Assembly (NCBI GenBank): GCA_022478985.1
Contig: JAKSZP010009255.1
Span: 62,001 to 126,000, forward strand
Source of the DNA: Massospora cicadina
Lineage: Eukaryota; Entomophthoromycota; Entomophthoromycetes; Entomophthorales; Entomophthoraceae
Reading direction: 5' to 3'
Length of the DNA: 64,000 nucleotides
Shown here: positions 33,204 to 44,285 of the stretch, piece after piece
How positions within the stretch are numbered: position 1 is the stretch's first letter
Layout: each line of letters begins with the position of its first letter
Position numbers and translations under genes: made by a program
Notes under the pieces: generated by a model
Seen by the model: only the letters and a program-made list of their open reading frames with translations
What the model was told of the DNA's origin: nothing
The model's database searches: none

Positions 33204-33981
33204 TGTATGACTAGTAAGTACGAATATTTTGGTGCTGAATAAGTTGATATTACGTAAAAAACTGGGCTTAATGCTCAGAAGAATTTTATTGATTGGATTA
33301 ATGATTTTACTTATTGTACTCAGCTAATTAGACTTAATTGAGCTGGTGAGGTTACTTTGAACCTCTAGAAGAATGCACAAGCTGACTTTGAAGTATGCCC
33401 CTGCACTAGTTTAGATTTAGTGCAACTTCCTAAGAGAAAACAACCCCTTTTTATTGACCTGAAGGGGGCTCTGGAGATATAAATTTTTTAAGCAAATCAT
33501 TACTAAGAACCTTCAGTAAATGACCAAACTGATGATATTTTTTACATGGATAAGAGATATTATATCAACCATCTAGTACTAAAAAAAGAGATATTATATC
33601 AAAATTTTACTCATGACTACATTATCCCAGATGTCAATAAAGCCTAAAATTTAACCAAATAAAGATGATAGGTTTTTGAGAGTGTTGATAGGTTAAATCA
33701 TCTTTAGGTAAATTGATCTACCCACTGCCTAACATTAATTTCCCTCAAATCTTACTATTAAGCTCAGTGTAGTATAAATACTTGGAGGCGTTTAGTTAAT
33801 ATTGGATTGCTTTTACCCCCGCTTTGATATTATATTTTTTATAATAACAAAATCTAATTGTGGTTGATTTTTTCCCTAAAGTTTTAACAGAAGCTAAGTA
33901 TTAAATTCTCTATTATTTGCTATATCATTGAAATCCTGTGTCAAAAGCACCTGTGGGCACCAAAGTGCTAGGATTCTAACA
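33204..33981 (+). repeat. Element C 3' LTR with LINE-tail micro-insertion
   Basis: Aligns with the 5' LTR at 20220-20982, ending GGATTCTAACA. A TATA-like GTATAAATAC lies near 33772. An extra ~34 bases at 33569-33602, absent from the 5' LTR, are an 18-base LINE tail plus duplicated target. Confidence 0.82.
33553..33602 (+). mobile_element. 18-base LINE G tail insertion with 16-bp duplication
   Basis: ccatctagtactaaaaaa at 33569-33586 equals the final 12 bases of the LINE G 3' UTR plus six A. It is flanked by perfect repeats agagatattatatcaa (33553-33568 and 33587-33602). The sister LTR at about 20570-20600 (gattggagagattatattaaaa) is the unfilled site. Confidence 0.9.
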
Positions 33982-36033
33982 TTAACCACTGAGTCTAATG
34001 TGAGTAGTTTAAGTTCTATTGATATCTAGAAGTGCCAACTTTAAAGGAAGAGTTGAAGGGATAGGATTGCCATTGCTGTCTGGATAATTCAAGTACCTTC
34101 ACAAATGGGTGAAGAGAGGTTGCTAATAATTGTCCTAAGGTGAAACCTGAGCAGAAGAGATACATTAAATGTGTATCTCGGCTGGATACTAATCATCATA
34201 CTAGTATCACCTACTACATACATATTTTCAGATTATATACCTTCAGTTATTGATCACGTCAAACATGTGAAGTAGACTTAGGAGTTACATAGAATAACCT
34301 CAGCTGAAAGGTTACATAAATTGCTCAACATAAGTGAAGGTTGAGTGACCTAGATCAAAAGTTTACATTTGGTGTTCACTACAAGGTAATTGATTTTAAG
34401 CTGAACATATAAGAAGCAATTATGACTGAGTTTGGTAGTCCCGCACAGATTATCAAATGTAAAAAGAAGTTTATGGGTATCCAATCTAGTAATAATGAAA
34501 CATTGCCACTTTCTCTGACTAATTTTACTAAAAATCACAAAATCTGGCTGGTACAAAAAATTATCCGACTCTAATGCATGCATAACAATGCAATTGGCGC
34601 TTTGGCCCTACAGAAATCTGCTCTGAACTATGGTTTCAGCACCGATGAATCAGACTTCCTTGTCACAGATGATGGAATATATGAGAATCTTTGGCTTAAC
34701 GTTTGATGCGCCTAATCAACTTAATGAAGAAATTCTAGCAATGATGATCAAATTATGGCGGAATTTGAATATGACGTTTATAAAAATTCGCTTAGTTGGG
34801 TTATTATTGGCAACAACCCTAGTAACCAATTTCACTACACAGGTTCAGTTTCCTCATGCACTTCGTCTGCATTGTATAGTAGAATGAATTATTAATTGAT
34901 AATAGTATGACAACTTTTATCCATAGTTGAGTTGAATTTTTATATCTCAGACCAACGCTCAGCCAGTAATCCCAATTAAATACTTGTGATGTCATGATTG
35001 TAAAGATTTGTTCCCTCCTTCTGTCCAACCTGATCTTTGCTAAGATTCCCTGGTGACAGTCTCTTCAGTCCAACACACAATCAGAAGTAATCCTGGATTG
35101 TGTCTCCTTCTCTAGATCCCCTCTCAGATCTTTACTCTTTTCTCTAAGAGTCTCCCAATTATTTCACATAGCAATGATATCCTTGAGAAGAATAGCACAA
35201 TGGAAGCTGATGATAGCTTACTTCTTAAACTATATACTAGTTGAAAACAATAGAACTATATAATTCTGTTCTTGTAATTACTGTTTTTTATTATATTGAA
35301 TCCTAGGGAATTTATAGTAAGTTTTGGTCATCTAACCCTTGGTTGACACCTCTTTAATGAAATGGCAGCCATTGCATTTAAAACACTCTTCCTTGTCTCA
35401 GCAGCAATGGTCTTCCCCATCCTGTCTAGGATTCCATTATTGGACATTCTTGAGACCTAAACGGAAAGAGACAGAAAACGTGTATCTAACGTTTTCATTT
35501 TAATCCAAGTGAGCCAACCATATATTGGCTAGCGACCTGCTTAGGTAATGGGACTTATTACCCATTAAGGCAGGTCTCGCACCAACCAATTGATTTGCTA
35601 GTTGCAGGCGGCATCACTCGCCTCACAACTTGCTATTCATTCCCAATAGTTGGTGATTAAAACTGACCGATTCTAATCAGTACACTTGATAGTTAATCAC
35701 TATCAAATGCCCCTATTTCATCGGCAACACCACCTGATGAGATCTTAAGTATTTGTCTGGATCAATCCACAATGGATACGACCAGGCAAATATCCCAAAA
35801 TCCCCTGAACATATTTACTCTGAAACTTGTACCAACTAATTTCCAATTCACTTCGCCTTAGAAAATTTTCCCCTAGCAATTCCTGGTAATCTAGCAGGCC
35901 AGGAATATGGGCGAAAATCCCAACAACATTGAAATCAATATACTGATTAGCAGAATCAAGTTATAACGTGGAAGAAATCTGATGTAGCAAAATGGACATA
36001 TAATAAAAAACCATCCTTGTAAAAGTGGTGTGA
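33982..36033. mobile_element. Element D1, internal part and right arm
   Basis: Homologous to 50445 to about 51700 of D2: shared blocks include AAGTTCTATT, GGAAGAGTTGAAGGG, GTCTGGATAA, CTTCACAA, GCTGGATACTAAT and ATCACCTACT. The right arm has a hairpin at 35548-35589 (acctgcttaggtaatggg/cccattaaggcaggt), also found at 51551-51592 in D2. The outermost right end is diverged or lost next to element E. No protein-coding signal was found; the 34630-34887 frame matches nothing I know. Confidence 0.6.
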
Positions 36034-36751
36034 CTTGTTTGAATTTAGGTTTGGGCTTCTCGCTGGTGCATTTTTTACACCTTAATTTCAAAAAATATTC
36101 AGAAGAAGTTGGTTCTTCACTGCAGGATATTTAACTAGGGGTTTTTGACCACTTGCAAAAAAATACTAAATCTTAATAATATAAATGATATATTTTTGTA
36201 CTTTGTTATTAATATTTGAGGAAGTAAGAAGTGAACCCTCTCTATATTTTAATGTTTAGTATATAAATGTGTCAAGACTTAAATTTTGTAATAGATTAGT
36301 AAAGTCTTAATAGGGAATAATGGCTTTGACCTGTCAGAGCTCTCAAGACTCGCATCGCTTAGATAGAACAGCTAATGGAAAGTCAGTTGCAGGTAGGATA
36401 TATCTGTGGGGCAATGATATTATATATATTTACCCAATCATTGATTGGGAAAATATTTTCACCTTGTGAGACTCCTTTTAACCCTATAAAAGGGGCTGGT
36501 CTCCTCGATGTAGGGAAAACTTTTAGTTATAATATAGGGAGTGACATCCAAATGGCTCCCTTGATTCTTCCAATGACTTAGAGTAACCCTGTTACCCAAA
36601 CTCATGTTATTTGCCCAATAAGTATTGATAACGGTATTGCCCCAATTTGAGGAGTTCCACCAATAATCAGCCAGGGCCTTTATGGCCAATATTATTACTT
36701 ATATCATTTGAAACACTTTTTTCACAATATTGGACTTGTAATTATCTGACA
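36034..36751 (-). repeat. Element E 3' LTR
   Basis: Aligns with 41726-42438 (shared CTCGCTGGTGCATTTTTTACA, TCAGAGCTCT, TAGATAGAACAGCTAATG, ACCCTATAAAAGG, CAATATTGGACTTGTAATT). On the minus strand it starts TGTCAGATAATTACAAG, preceded by a polypurine tract TTGAAGGGGGTAA. It carries TATAAAAGG on the plus strand at 36485-36493. Confidence 0.82.
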
Positions 36752-37870
36752 TTACCCCCTTCAAGAGTTTTAGGAGGTGAATGCCGCAATAATCATCCAT
36801 GGACCTTTTGACATTGACTCCAGAATCAAGAATCAAATCTGTGCTCATCCCCTCGCTTATATGTGCCTACAAAGGGCTTCCATATAGATCTGAGCTTCTT
36901 GCTTCTAGGAGTGATGCAGTTATATTAATACAACATTAAGTCAGATATCTGAAAGGAAGGAGAAGACCCCAGAGCTCATTAGGTCCTTGGCCAGCTTTAG
37001 TGACAGTCTTAGCCAAGTTATTCATAGCCTCAGTTTGTATTAGGTGGTATTCTGGGCCAACTATTTCATAGCTTTCTCTGGGTAATTTCTATCAGTGAAA
37101 ATGTGTTTGCTTAGTAGAGCCATTACCCCAGGTTATTGTCCATACAACACACAGAAAGGGGACATCTTGAGGATGTGATGGTAGCTAATCTTGTAGACCC
37201 TGAGGGCACTAGGTAAGTATAGATCCCAGCGAAAAGGGTCTTAATTAGCCATTTTGTGGAATATTGAGACAAGGGTTCTATTAACTCTTTCTATGGTCCC
37301 ATTGAGGATGGGTTTTAGGGGGCCAAGAAGAGTTGTTGAGCTCCCATGGAAGTGGCAAGGAGCTTTACCACTCTAAAAGTAAAATTTATTATTGTCAAAT
37401 AAAAGGCCATGGGGGAACCCATGCCAAGTAAAGGTATACTGGGTTAAGAAGGTGGCCACGGCTTTAGCAGTCTGAGCGTGGAGAGCAACAGCTATAACCT
37501 ATTTGGTGAAATAATCAATTCAACCAGGATATAAAGTTCTCACCTGTAATCTGGTTTAGAGGACCTACCACATCCAAGCTGATAGTGTGGAAGAGTCGTT
37601 GGGGCGGCGTAGGTTGATACTGATATTGGGTCTTGAGGCTGGATTATTTTTTACAGGCCAGGCAGGGAATCAAGACTTTATTTATGATTTCTGATGCCCG
37701 TTTAGTAGTACCGCTCTTTTACCACACTCTTAGTTTTTTGAACTTTGCCATGCCCCATGATAATGTGATACTCTAAGATGAAGGTATTCGCTCTGATGGC
37801 CGGAGATAGTTCAACCAATTTACTCCTACTTTCCTATATACCTTCCTGCTTTCCACCTTTCTGTTGAGTG
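36752..37870 (-). pseudogene. Element E integrase remnant
   Basis: Read on the minus strand, 37700-37560 gives the zinc module end and ISLDVVGPL-like first Asp region, and 37260-37320 gives ILNGTIERVNRTLVSIF with the third catalytic Glu preserved. The region from 37230 to 37130 (DPFRWDLYLPSAL, then YHHILKMSPFCVL) corresponds to the integrase C-terminal half of element H (57540-57440). Frame breaks are numerous. Confidence 0.72.
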
Positions 37871-38300
37871 AGTGCCATTCTAGCATCTTCTAAATTGTTT
37901 CTTCTTCATCAGCCCACGCGTCAGGAGTCATTAGGAGGTCATGCAACCTCTCTGTTTCGCTATTGTTAAAGTAAAGAACAGGCAGTTGCATCAACCCACT
38001 AACTTTCATATGGCGCATCCCAACTCGATTCTCAATGGTAATATTGTAGTTCTGGAGCTTAAGAGCACAGTGAGCCAACCGCTTAGTAGGATCTTACTAT
38101 ATTTTGTAACCAATTTAAAGAGGTGTAGTTAGTAACCACTCTAAATGAAGTCTCATATAGAAAAGGGCGGTAGTATTTGACAGCGAGCAGGATAGTCAGG
38201 CACTTTTTTATTAGTAACGCTGTAGTTGCGCTCAGCTTTTTGAAAGCTTTTGCTAAATTAAAACACAGAATGATAGACCATATGCTCATTAATTGGCCAA
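37871..38300 (-). pseudogene. Element E RNase H remnant
   Basis: The minus-strand frames 38289-38083 (CLTILLAVKYYRPFLYETSF then VVTNYTSLNWLQ) and 38078-37890 (CALKLQNYNITIENRVGMRH then LMQLPVLYF, TPDAWADEEE) give the second half of RNase H and the spacer to integrase. The equivalents in H and C are in the same order. Confidence 0.78.
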
Positions 38301-39180
38301 GATAACTCCAAAAGCGTAGTCAGAGGCTTCTGTGAACAACATGAAGGGTGTTGTCATAGTCAGGGTGACGGAGTATCAGCCTTTTTTGCAATAGTTCTTC
38401 AGGGTCTCAAAAGCGTCCTTTTGTTCAAAACCCCAAAGAAAGGGGGTGTTTTTTGCCAAGAGACGTTTGAGGGGCTCAATAAACTGGGCGAGCTTGGGGA
38501 TGAACTGATGGAAATACCCCATCATTCCAAAAAATACCTGTATGTCAAGAAGAGTTTTGGGCGCGGGCATCTTAGATAATGCTTTGATTTTATCTTTCAG
38601 AGGTTGTATCCCATCTTGGGAGATGGCGTGCCTGAGGAATTCAGTTTTTACTGTAAAAAGTACAATGGAGGGCTTTTGTTTGATGTTAGATGCACAAAAG
38701 TATTAAAAACCTCCTTTAGGGCATGAGATGCTCGTTGAACGTCTTGGTGAAGATGGTGATGTCATTGAGGTAGACAAATACATAGCTCAGCTTAAGGCCT
38801 GGAGAATTTGATACTTTGACCGCTGAAAAGAAGCAGGCGAATTACGCAACCCCTGAGGTAGCCAAGTGGGTTGGAACAAACCCTCGCTGCAGATAATGGC
38901 ACACTTCTCCTGATCCTGTGGAGAAAGTTCCATATACCAGTAGCCGCTAGCCACTCCATGACGGTGAAGAATTTAGACCCAGAGAGCTGGTTCAGAGCAT
39001 CATTAATGCGGAGACAGGGTAGCTGTCCTTCTTAGTGGTGTTTTTCAGCTTTCAGTAGTCTACACCTGATGACCTTCATTTTTCTATTTTTATCAATAGG
39101 AGATGAGATGATCAAGTGCTTTGGGAAGGCACTAAAACCCAGCGTCCAGCAGCTTTTAGAGCTCCATCCGCATATTTTTC
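38301..39180 (-). pseudogene. Element E reverse transcriptase remnant
   Basis: The frame 38570-38376 covers the connection (MPAPKTLLDIQVFFGMMGYF, LAQFIEPLKRLLAKNTPFLW). The active site lies at about 38795-38735 as VYLNDITIFTKTFNEHL: YLDD changed to YLND at codon 38764-38766 in the context CTC-GAT. Upstream, 38960-38840 matches GYWYMELSPQDQEKCAII-like palm sequence, and the fingers reach about 39180. Around 39116-39433 the opposite strand is open for 105 codons, but this is a shadow of the RT region. Confidence 0.78.
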
Positions 39181-39899
39181 TCCAAAACCTTTGATTTCTG
39201 GTAGGGTTTATTTTGAATGGGTCGAGCCTCCCGATGTCAATTGTATGGGTTCAACCCTTTATGTGCCCATAGTCAGTGTCAGAAAAGGAGAAAATGTCGC
39301 TGTAGGGCTTGAGAAGGGTGTAGACTTTACCCAGCCAGCTGGGGTTAGTTCTTCAGAAATATTGTCGGAAGGTAGGGTACATAAAGACTGGTCAGCAGGT
39401 CAGCCCATATCCACCATAGACCCAATACAGTGAATTTGCTTAATTCCTCAAGGGAATCAGCATTCCTCAGCTGATTTTCTGATGCTTCTTGAAGCACCAT
39501 ATCCTACTTGGTGTGATTTTCTAGCACGAGGTTGATAGTCGTTGATAGGCAGGGTCTATCACGCCCAGGAAAGCTCTGGGCTCCAAAGGACTAACTCCAC
39601 AAGTGTTAATTAGATGCAATAGGCAGTTTTGTGGAATTTGCAAGGTAATATTCGTATCAACTACCCTTTGTTCACCAGCCTTGATGACCACCTCTTTATT
39701 AGCATAAAAAAAATACCCTCCATGGCCTCCCCTGATTGAGGCAATATTCTTGTATGCCAGCCTGCAGTGATGTAATGTAGGGATAAGGCGGGAGAGGGAT
39801 ACTCAACTTTACAAGAATAAATCCTTTAATTAAGCTCCTAGCTAGTCAAAATCAGTGGAATTTGTCATTAAGCAGGGATAGATAACACTGCTCTAAATA

Positions 39900-40460
39900 A
39901 ATACATCTTCATACACGAGCATGAACTGGGTACCAATGAAAAGATCATAGGTATTGTTATCCAGGACCACCGCTGGATCTGTTAAGGTTAGCTTCCCAAA
40001 ACGGATGGTCATAGAAGAGTACGCTCTGATGGCGCAGGTGTTGTTTGGGCCTGGAATCCCAAGATCTTTATTGTAGTTGAAGCAGGGGCCAATATAATTC
40101 TTTTAATGAGTTTTGATGACACAAAGTTTACTGGAGATCCAGTGTTAAGGATATTCCTAACCCACACTCCATTTTGATGACCTCCACTTTGGTTAAGGTT
40201 TCACTGAAGTTGGGGAAAGAGTGAGGGCTTGCTTCAAACGGAGAGTAGAGGGAAGTTTTTGGCAGTTTCAGGGTATTTCTACTGGTTAGACTGCAGAGTA
40301 TGAACACATGAGATAGGTCAGATCAAGGTGACAATGAGCTGGTCAGCGTCACTGGTAGTGTCAATGACCTTTAAACCCTTCACCATTTTACTAAGTTAGT
40401 TTTGTATCAGGATCCTAGCCAGATACACTTCTCATGGTTCAACCTTTTGGGTATCTCCAC
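39900..40460 (-). pseudogene. Element E protease remnant
   Basis: On the minus strand, about 40060-39930 reads SMTIRFGKLTLTDPAVVLDN and then TYDLFIGTQFM, the C-terminal half of a gypsy protease (compare AVVLDNNCYDLLLRTKF in H). The active-site end, expected near 40350, is too damaged to call. Between 39900 and 39180 lies the linker to RT, with no clear domain. Confidence 0.55.
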
Positions 40461-41707
40461 TTCACCTGGGGCTCCTAAGACATAGTGACTGACATCTTCA
40501 CAACCCTTTTAGATTCGTCGTCAGAGGGATTATTAATGCACGTCAAAGATCCTATTAGTTGGGAGGTAAGGTTAATGCTTCCCTTGTTGGAGGGGAAGTC
40601 CTGGGGACACTCAATTACCTTGGTAATCTTTTGAAAAAGTCGCTTTAATTGTTACTACTCTATATTTAGCCTTTGATGTAGGGGTTTGGGCTGCCCCACG
40701 GCTATAGGTTTTGAGCTGGAGATTGCCGGAGGAGATGCTGATGGTGATAGAATTTCTTTCGCAGGACGTGACAATTGAGGTACTTTGGAAGGCAGCTCTG
40801 ACGAAAGAGAAGAGCAGGGCAAAGTGATGGCTAACTTTAATGGCTGCACTTTGGGAGATAAAGATGGAGGGGAGCGCTTCCCCGTCACTACTAGTATTCT
40901 CCGCTTATCTTCACATGTGGGAAGAGCATCTCATTGCAGCAGCTCTGCAGGAGCAGATTTTTAAAGAAAGGCAGCCATCAAAGAGGCTGGGGGGGATATA
41001 GTAGATTCTCATCTTAAGCTCCTTGCATAGTATTACTTTCATAATTTTTGACACTGCTAACAAGGCCTCCTTGACATCCCGTACATTTTGGAATGAGCTC
41101 TTGCCAGAAGAGATATTCATAGCCAATGATGGATGAGACGATAATACAGCAAAAAAAGCACAATAACATCTTTTAGAGTAAGAATTTTGGCCAACAACAG
41201 AGGTTGAGCTTATTTATAAAATCAATCAACAAAAAAAGTGTTTGAATCTCCCTCTTTCAGACTAAGGCACATAAAGGCCTGTTTTTGTCTTTGCAAGCTC
41301 TGCAGGGATTAAAATCCTCTCTAAGCTCTTTCTTAACCTCAGCCCATGCTTCAAGGGTGTCTATATAAGATACCATCACCTCCTGGGTGGAGAGGCTGAG
41401 GCAGGGGAGGATGTGCTTTACTTTTAGGGATTAATTGTCCCTTTCATAACAGCCTCATAAACGAAGAGGGATGAGGCAATGCTACTCTCACCTGGGGTGG
41501 ATTTGTCTTAGAAAGGTGGTTTGGCAATAATTGGAGCAGCCTCATGAGAGGCTTGGCTAACGCTCTGTTTAAGATTTTTAATTCAGGTCAGTGAGCTAGC
41601 TAGCTGCTGGTCTAAAGCATCTAGCTAAGGTTAAAAAGCCATGGGAAGGTTGTGAGGGTTTTTACCCCCAACAGCCTCCATTTTTTTAATTGTTTTGTGG
41701 TTTACTA
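40461..41707 (-). pseudogene. Element E gag remnant
   Basis: The minus-strand frames 41126-40911 (SSFQNVRDVKEALLAVSKIM) and 40888-40655 (Pro/Ser-rich) correspond to the gag core end and the post-nucleocapsid tail. H has the parallel text RNFSSIIDIKEAFMEIS. A Cys-rich spot at about 40955-40920 may be a broken zinc knuckle. The N-terminal part (41707-41130) has no recognisable domain. Confidence 0.5.
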
Positions 41708-41724
41708 CCCCTGTAGTGAGCACA
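41708..41724 (-). promoter_or_regulatory. Element E primer-binding site
   Basis: Plus-strand text CCCCTGTAGTGAGCACA, i.e. minus-strand TGTGCTCACTACAGGGG, abutting the 5' LTR. It shares CTCACTACAGGG with the element C site at 20983-20999. Confidence 0.55.
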
Positions 41725-41725
41725 C

Positions 41726-42438
41726 TTGTTAAATTCAGGAGTTGGGCTGCTCGCTGGTGCATTTTTTACACTTGAATTCAACAAATATGAAGGAAAAGTT
41801 GGTTCTCTACTGAAGGATAGATATTAGGGGTTTTTTGATCATTTGTAAGAAATTATTAAAACATCAGTAATATAAATGAATAATTTTTGTAATTTTGTCT
41901 AATAATTGCGGGGGGTTAATAAGTGAACTCTATGAATATTTCAATGCTTATTATTTAATTGTGTCGAGGCTTAAAGTTTGTATTAGCTTAGTAATGTCTG
42001 AATTAGGCAATAGTGGGATTTGACTTATCAGAGCTCTTGAGACTCACATAGTTTAGATAGAACAGCTAATGAAAAGTTTGTGCTGGTTGATATGCTTTGT
42101 GGGGCAACGATTTTATATATCTTACTTACTTTAGGCGAGAAGATATTTTATCTTGGAACCCCTTCCAACCCTATAAAAGGTTTAGTCTCCACGGTGTAGG
42201 TTAAACTAATTTTGTTGTAAGATGGGGATGGACCTCCAAATGGCTCCCTTGATTTCGCTTAAAATTCAGTTTAACCTTGGTACCTGAACTCATTTTATTT
42301 GCCAAATAAGTATTAATAATGGTATTACCCTGATTCAAAGGATTCCACCAATAATTAACCATGGTCTTATGGTCAATATTATTGCTTATTTATATTAAAA
42401 CACTTTTTCAACAATATTGGACTTGTAATTGTCCAACT
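41726..42438 (-). repeat. Element E 5' LTR
   Basis: Partner of 36034-36751. A minus-strand TATATAAAAT lies at about 42108-42118 (sense promoter candidate) and TATAAAAGG lies on the plus strand at 42172-42180. Both are retained in the other LTR. Confidence 0.8.
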
Positions 42439-43892
42439 TTATTAAACAGTTTACTGTTAGAAGCTATGGGAAGAAGCTGAGAAGAAATATGAGTTTCGTT
42501 TTGCCTCAAGAGGAGGAAGGAACTTCTTAAGTTATAGGAAAAGGTTTAGCAGTCTTGATGTTGAATGATCTAGCTTGCAAAGGACCTGTTCCGCCAGATA
42601 TATGCTCATACAAAGTAGATATCAGATTTATTTATAGAGGACATGAGATGGGATCTACTATGTTAAGATACAACGCTAAAGGTAAAAGTTATTAATTGAG
42701 CAAAGTCAAATATGAAGGCGATTGATCTAAAGTATTGTAAAGAAAGTTTCTCAACCTTCTACTAGATGAATAATGGAATAGGCAAAAATGCTGAGGATGA
42801 AAGTATCAACTTAAGTTAAAGTTAGATGAAGCTAACGTGGCGTATTAATCCATGTGTTTTAGAAGGATCATTTCTAGATCTGCCTGCAGAATTTATTTAT
42901 ACTTTAGGAATGGCAGTAAATGCCAAGAATCGATTTATGAATAAAATTAATAAATACAATTAGAACTAGCAATTAGCAATAAAATCACTTATTATGATAT
43001 TAAATGAATCAAGTGACGGCTATCTTTTTATAAATTAGGATTAGGACCTGTTGAAAACAATGAAAAGCCTGGAATGAAGATAAATGGTTGGGACCATCCA
43101 AAATATTTACTAACTTGGTGACAGATGCCTATGTTATAAAGAACGTTGTGGATGGTCATATCTAGTGAAGAAGGTTGATACTCTTTATTTATACTATTAT
43201 ATCTATAAGAAATTATTTTAATGTTTCTGTGGGACCTCTGAACCTACTAACATTAGGTTAAGTTTCATTGTGTTAGCTAATTATCTATATGTGACTGCTG
43301 AACCATAGTTGCTGGTTAAGTTCAAAAACGGACCTCTGAACCAAAGGCATAGTTGGAAAAGATAAGATGGGCCTCTAAACCTACTTATATGTTAAGTCCC
43401 TTTCCAACAAGAGAGAAAAAATAAATATAAGAAATAATATAAAAACATGTAGAAGATAAAAAATGTAAGTAAAACATTATTTTTTTTATATTTTGCTGAG
43501 TTCTAAAGCATCTGGTGGTGTTCTCACATATTGTTAATAGGAGCTAGGTTGAAACTGGATCCACTAGAAAGAGGATCAATGAGAAAGGATTAAAAGAAGA
43601 TCTGCTCTGATCAAAAATTAGAGAGCCCATCCTGGGAGATTATAGGAAAGATTGAATTGGTAAAGCTGACTAAGAAATTCCTCTAAATGACATGGTGTCA
43701 TGGAAACTCAATCTGGATTAATAGATGCTTTAAAAAACATATCTATAATAGAAATGAACAAAATAGTTTACATGTCATGAGGCTGTAGGAATTGCGCTCT
43801 GAGGAATTGGCAGCAAGTAGGAAACAAAGAAGAGGATCCAATTTGCTGAGCATGGCATGAGATGCAATTAATGCAGACAAAAAACCTACGCT
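42439..43892. other. Unassigned AT-rich stretch with short repeat array
   Basis: No coding or element signature. At 43228-43395 four units of about 35-45 bases repeat the theme GGACCTCTGAACC...GTTAAGTT (43228, 43291, 43334, 43367). Similar text occurs in D elements near 14190-14250 and 50350-50450, so part of this stretch may be a third, diverged D copy. Confidence 0.4.
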
Positions 43893-44227
43893 GAAATCAT
43901 TTTAAAGTAAATTTTAAATTTTAAATTTTAAATTTTTATTTGAGATGGGCAACCTGAGGATGATACCGCACTGATGAGGGGAAGTGAAGAAAATGGGAAA
44001 TGAGGATAAAACTCAGAAAACCTCCATGCGAGGCATATGATAGTCCAGGAACTCCATGGACCGCCTTTGCTATTTGCTATCTCAGTTTGGGGCATTGGTG
44101 TGCAATGCCAACACAATCATAATCGTCCCCTACCCAAAATTCACTACCAGGATCGAACTTGGGGAGGCATCAAAGAGGTACCTATTCTACCACTGGGGTT
44201 TATCCCATTTGAAGTCATATTAAAGTA
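43893..44227 (-). mobile_element. tRNA-derived SINE with target duplications
   Basis: Minus-strand SINE of about 301 bp (43910-44210). From its 5' end it reads GGGATAAACCCCAGTGGTAG, resembling a tRNA D-arm/A box, then about 35 bases later CAAGTTCGATCCTGG, a B box (GTTCGATCC). A 3' tail of repeated AAATTTTA units closes the element at 43938-43910. The flanking repeats gaaatcattttaaagta (43893-43909) and gaagtcatattaaagta (44211-44227) match at 15 of 17 positions. SINEs are copied by LINE enzymes; the partner is not identified because the tail differs from LINE G. Confidence 0.82.
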
Positions 44228-44285
44228 TGATGGCTGAATTATGGCCATGGTCAGAGGCGGCATCTATTCCAAGTTCCTATCCTTC

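Larger units (their letters stand above)
20220..33981 (+). mobile_element. Ty3/gypsy element C, old, split by LINE G
   Basis: LTRs at 20220-20982 and 33204-33981 enclose very decayed gag, protease, RT, RNase H and integrase. The LINE at 25637-32090 separates RNase H from integrase. Without that LINE the element would be about 7.3 kb. It was inserted in D1: D2 shows the uninterrupted arrangement near 50445-50465. A clean target duplication is not visible. Confidence 0.82.
36034..42438 (-). mobile_element. Ty3/gypsy element E, full length but dead
   Basis: Minus-strand element with LTRs at 36034-36751 and 41726-42438 around gag, protease, RT, RNase H and integrase remnants. Its pol blocks are closest to those of C and H. 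No target duplication could be seen. The left neighbour is D1; the right neighbour is an unassigned stretch. Confidence 0.82.

Noticed and set aside
39116..39433. 105-codon plus-strand frame
   Set aside because: It is antisense to the element E RT and linker region and has no recognisable domain.
42439..43892. A third complete D element
   Set aside because: Only short phrases are shared with D1 and D2; arms and ends could not be found.
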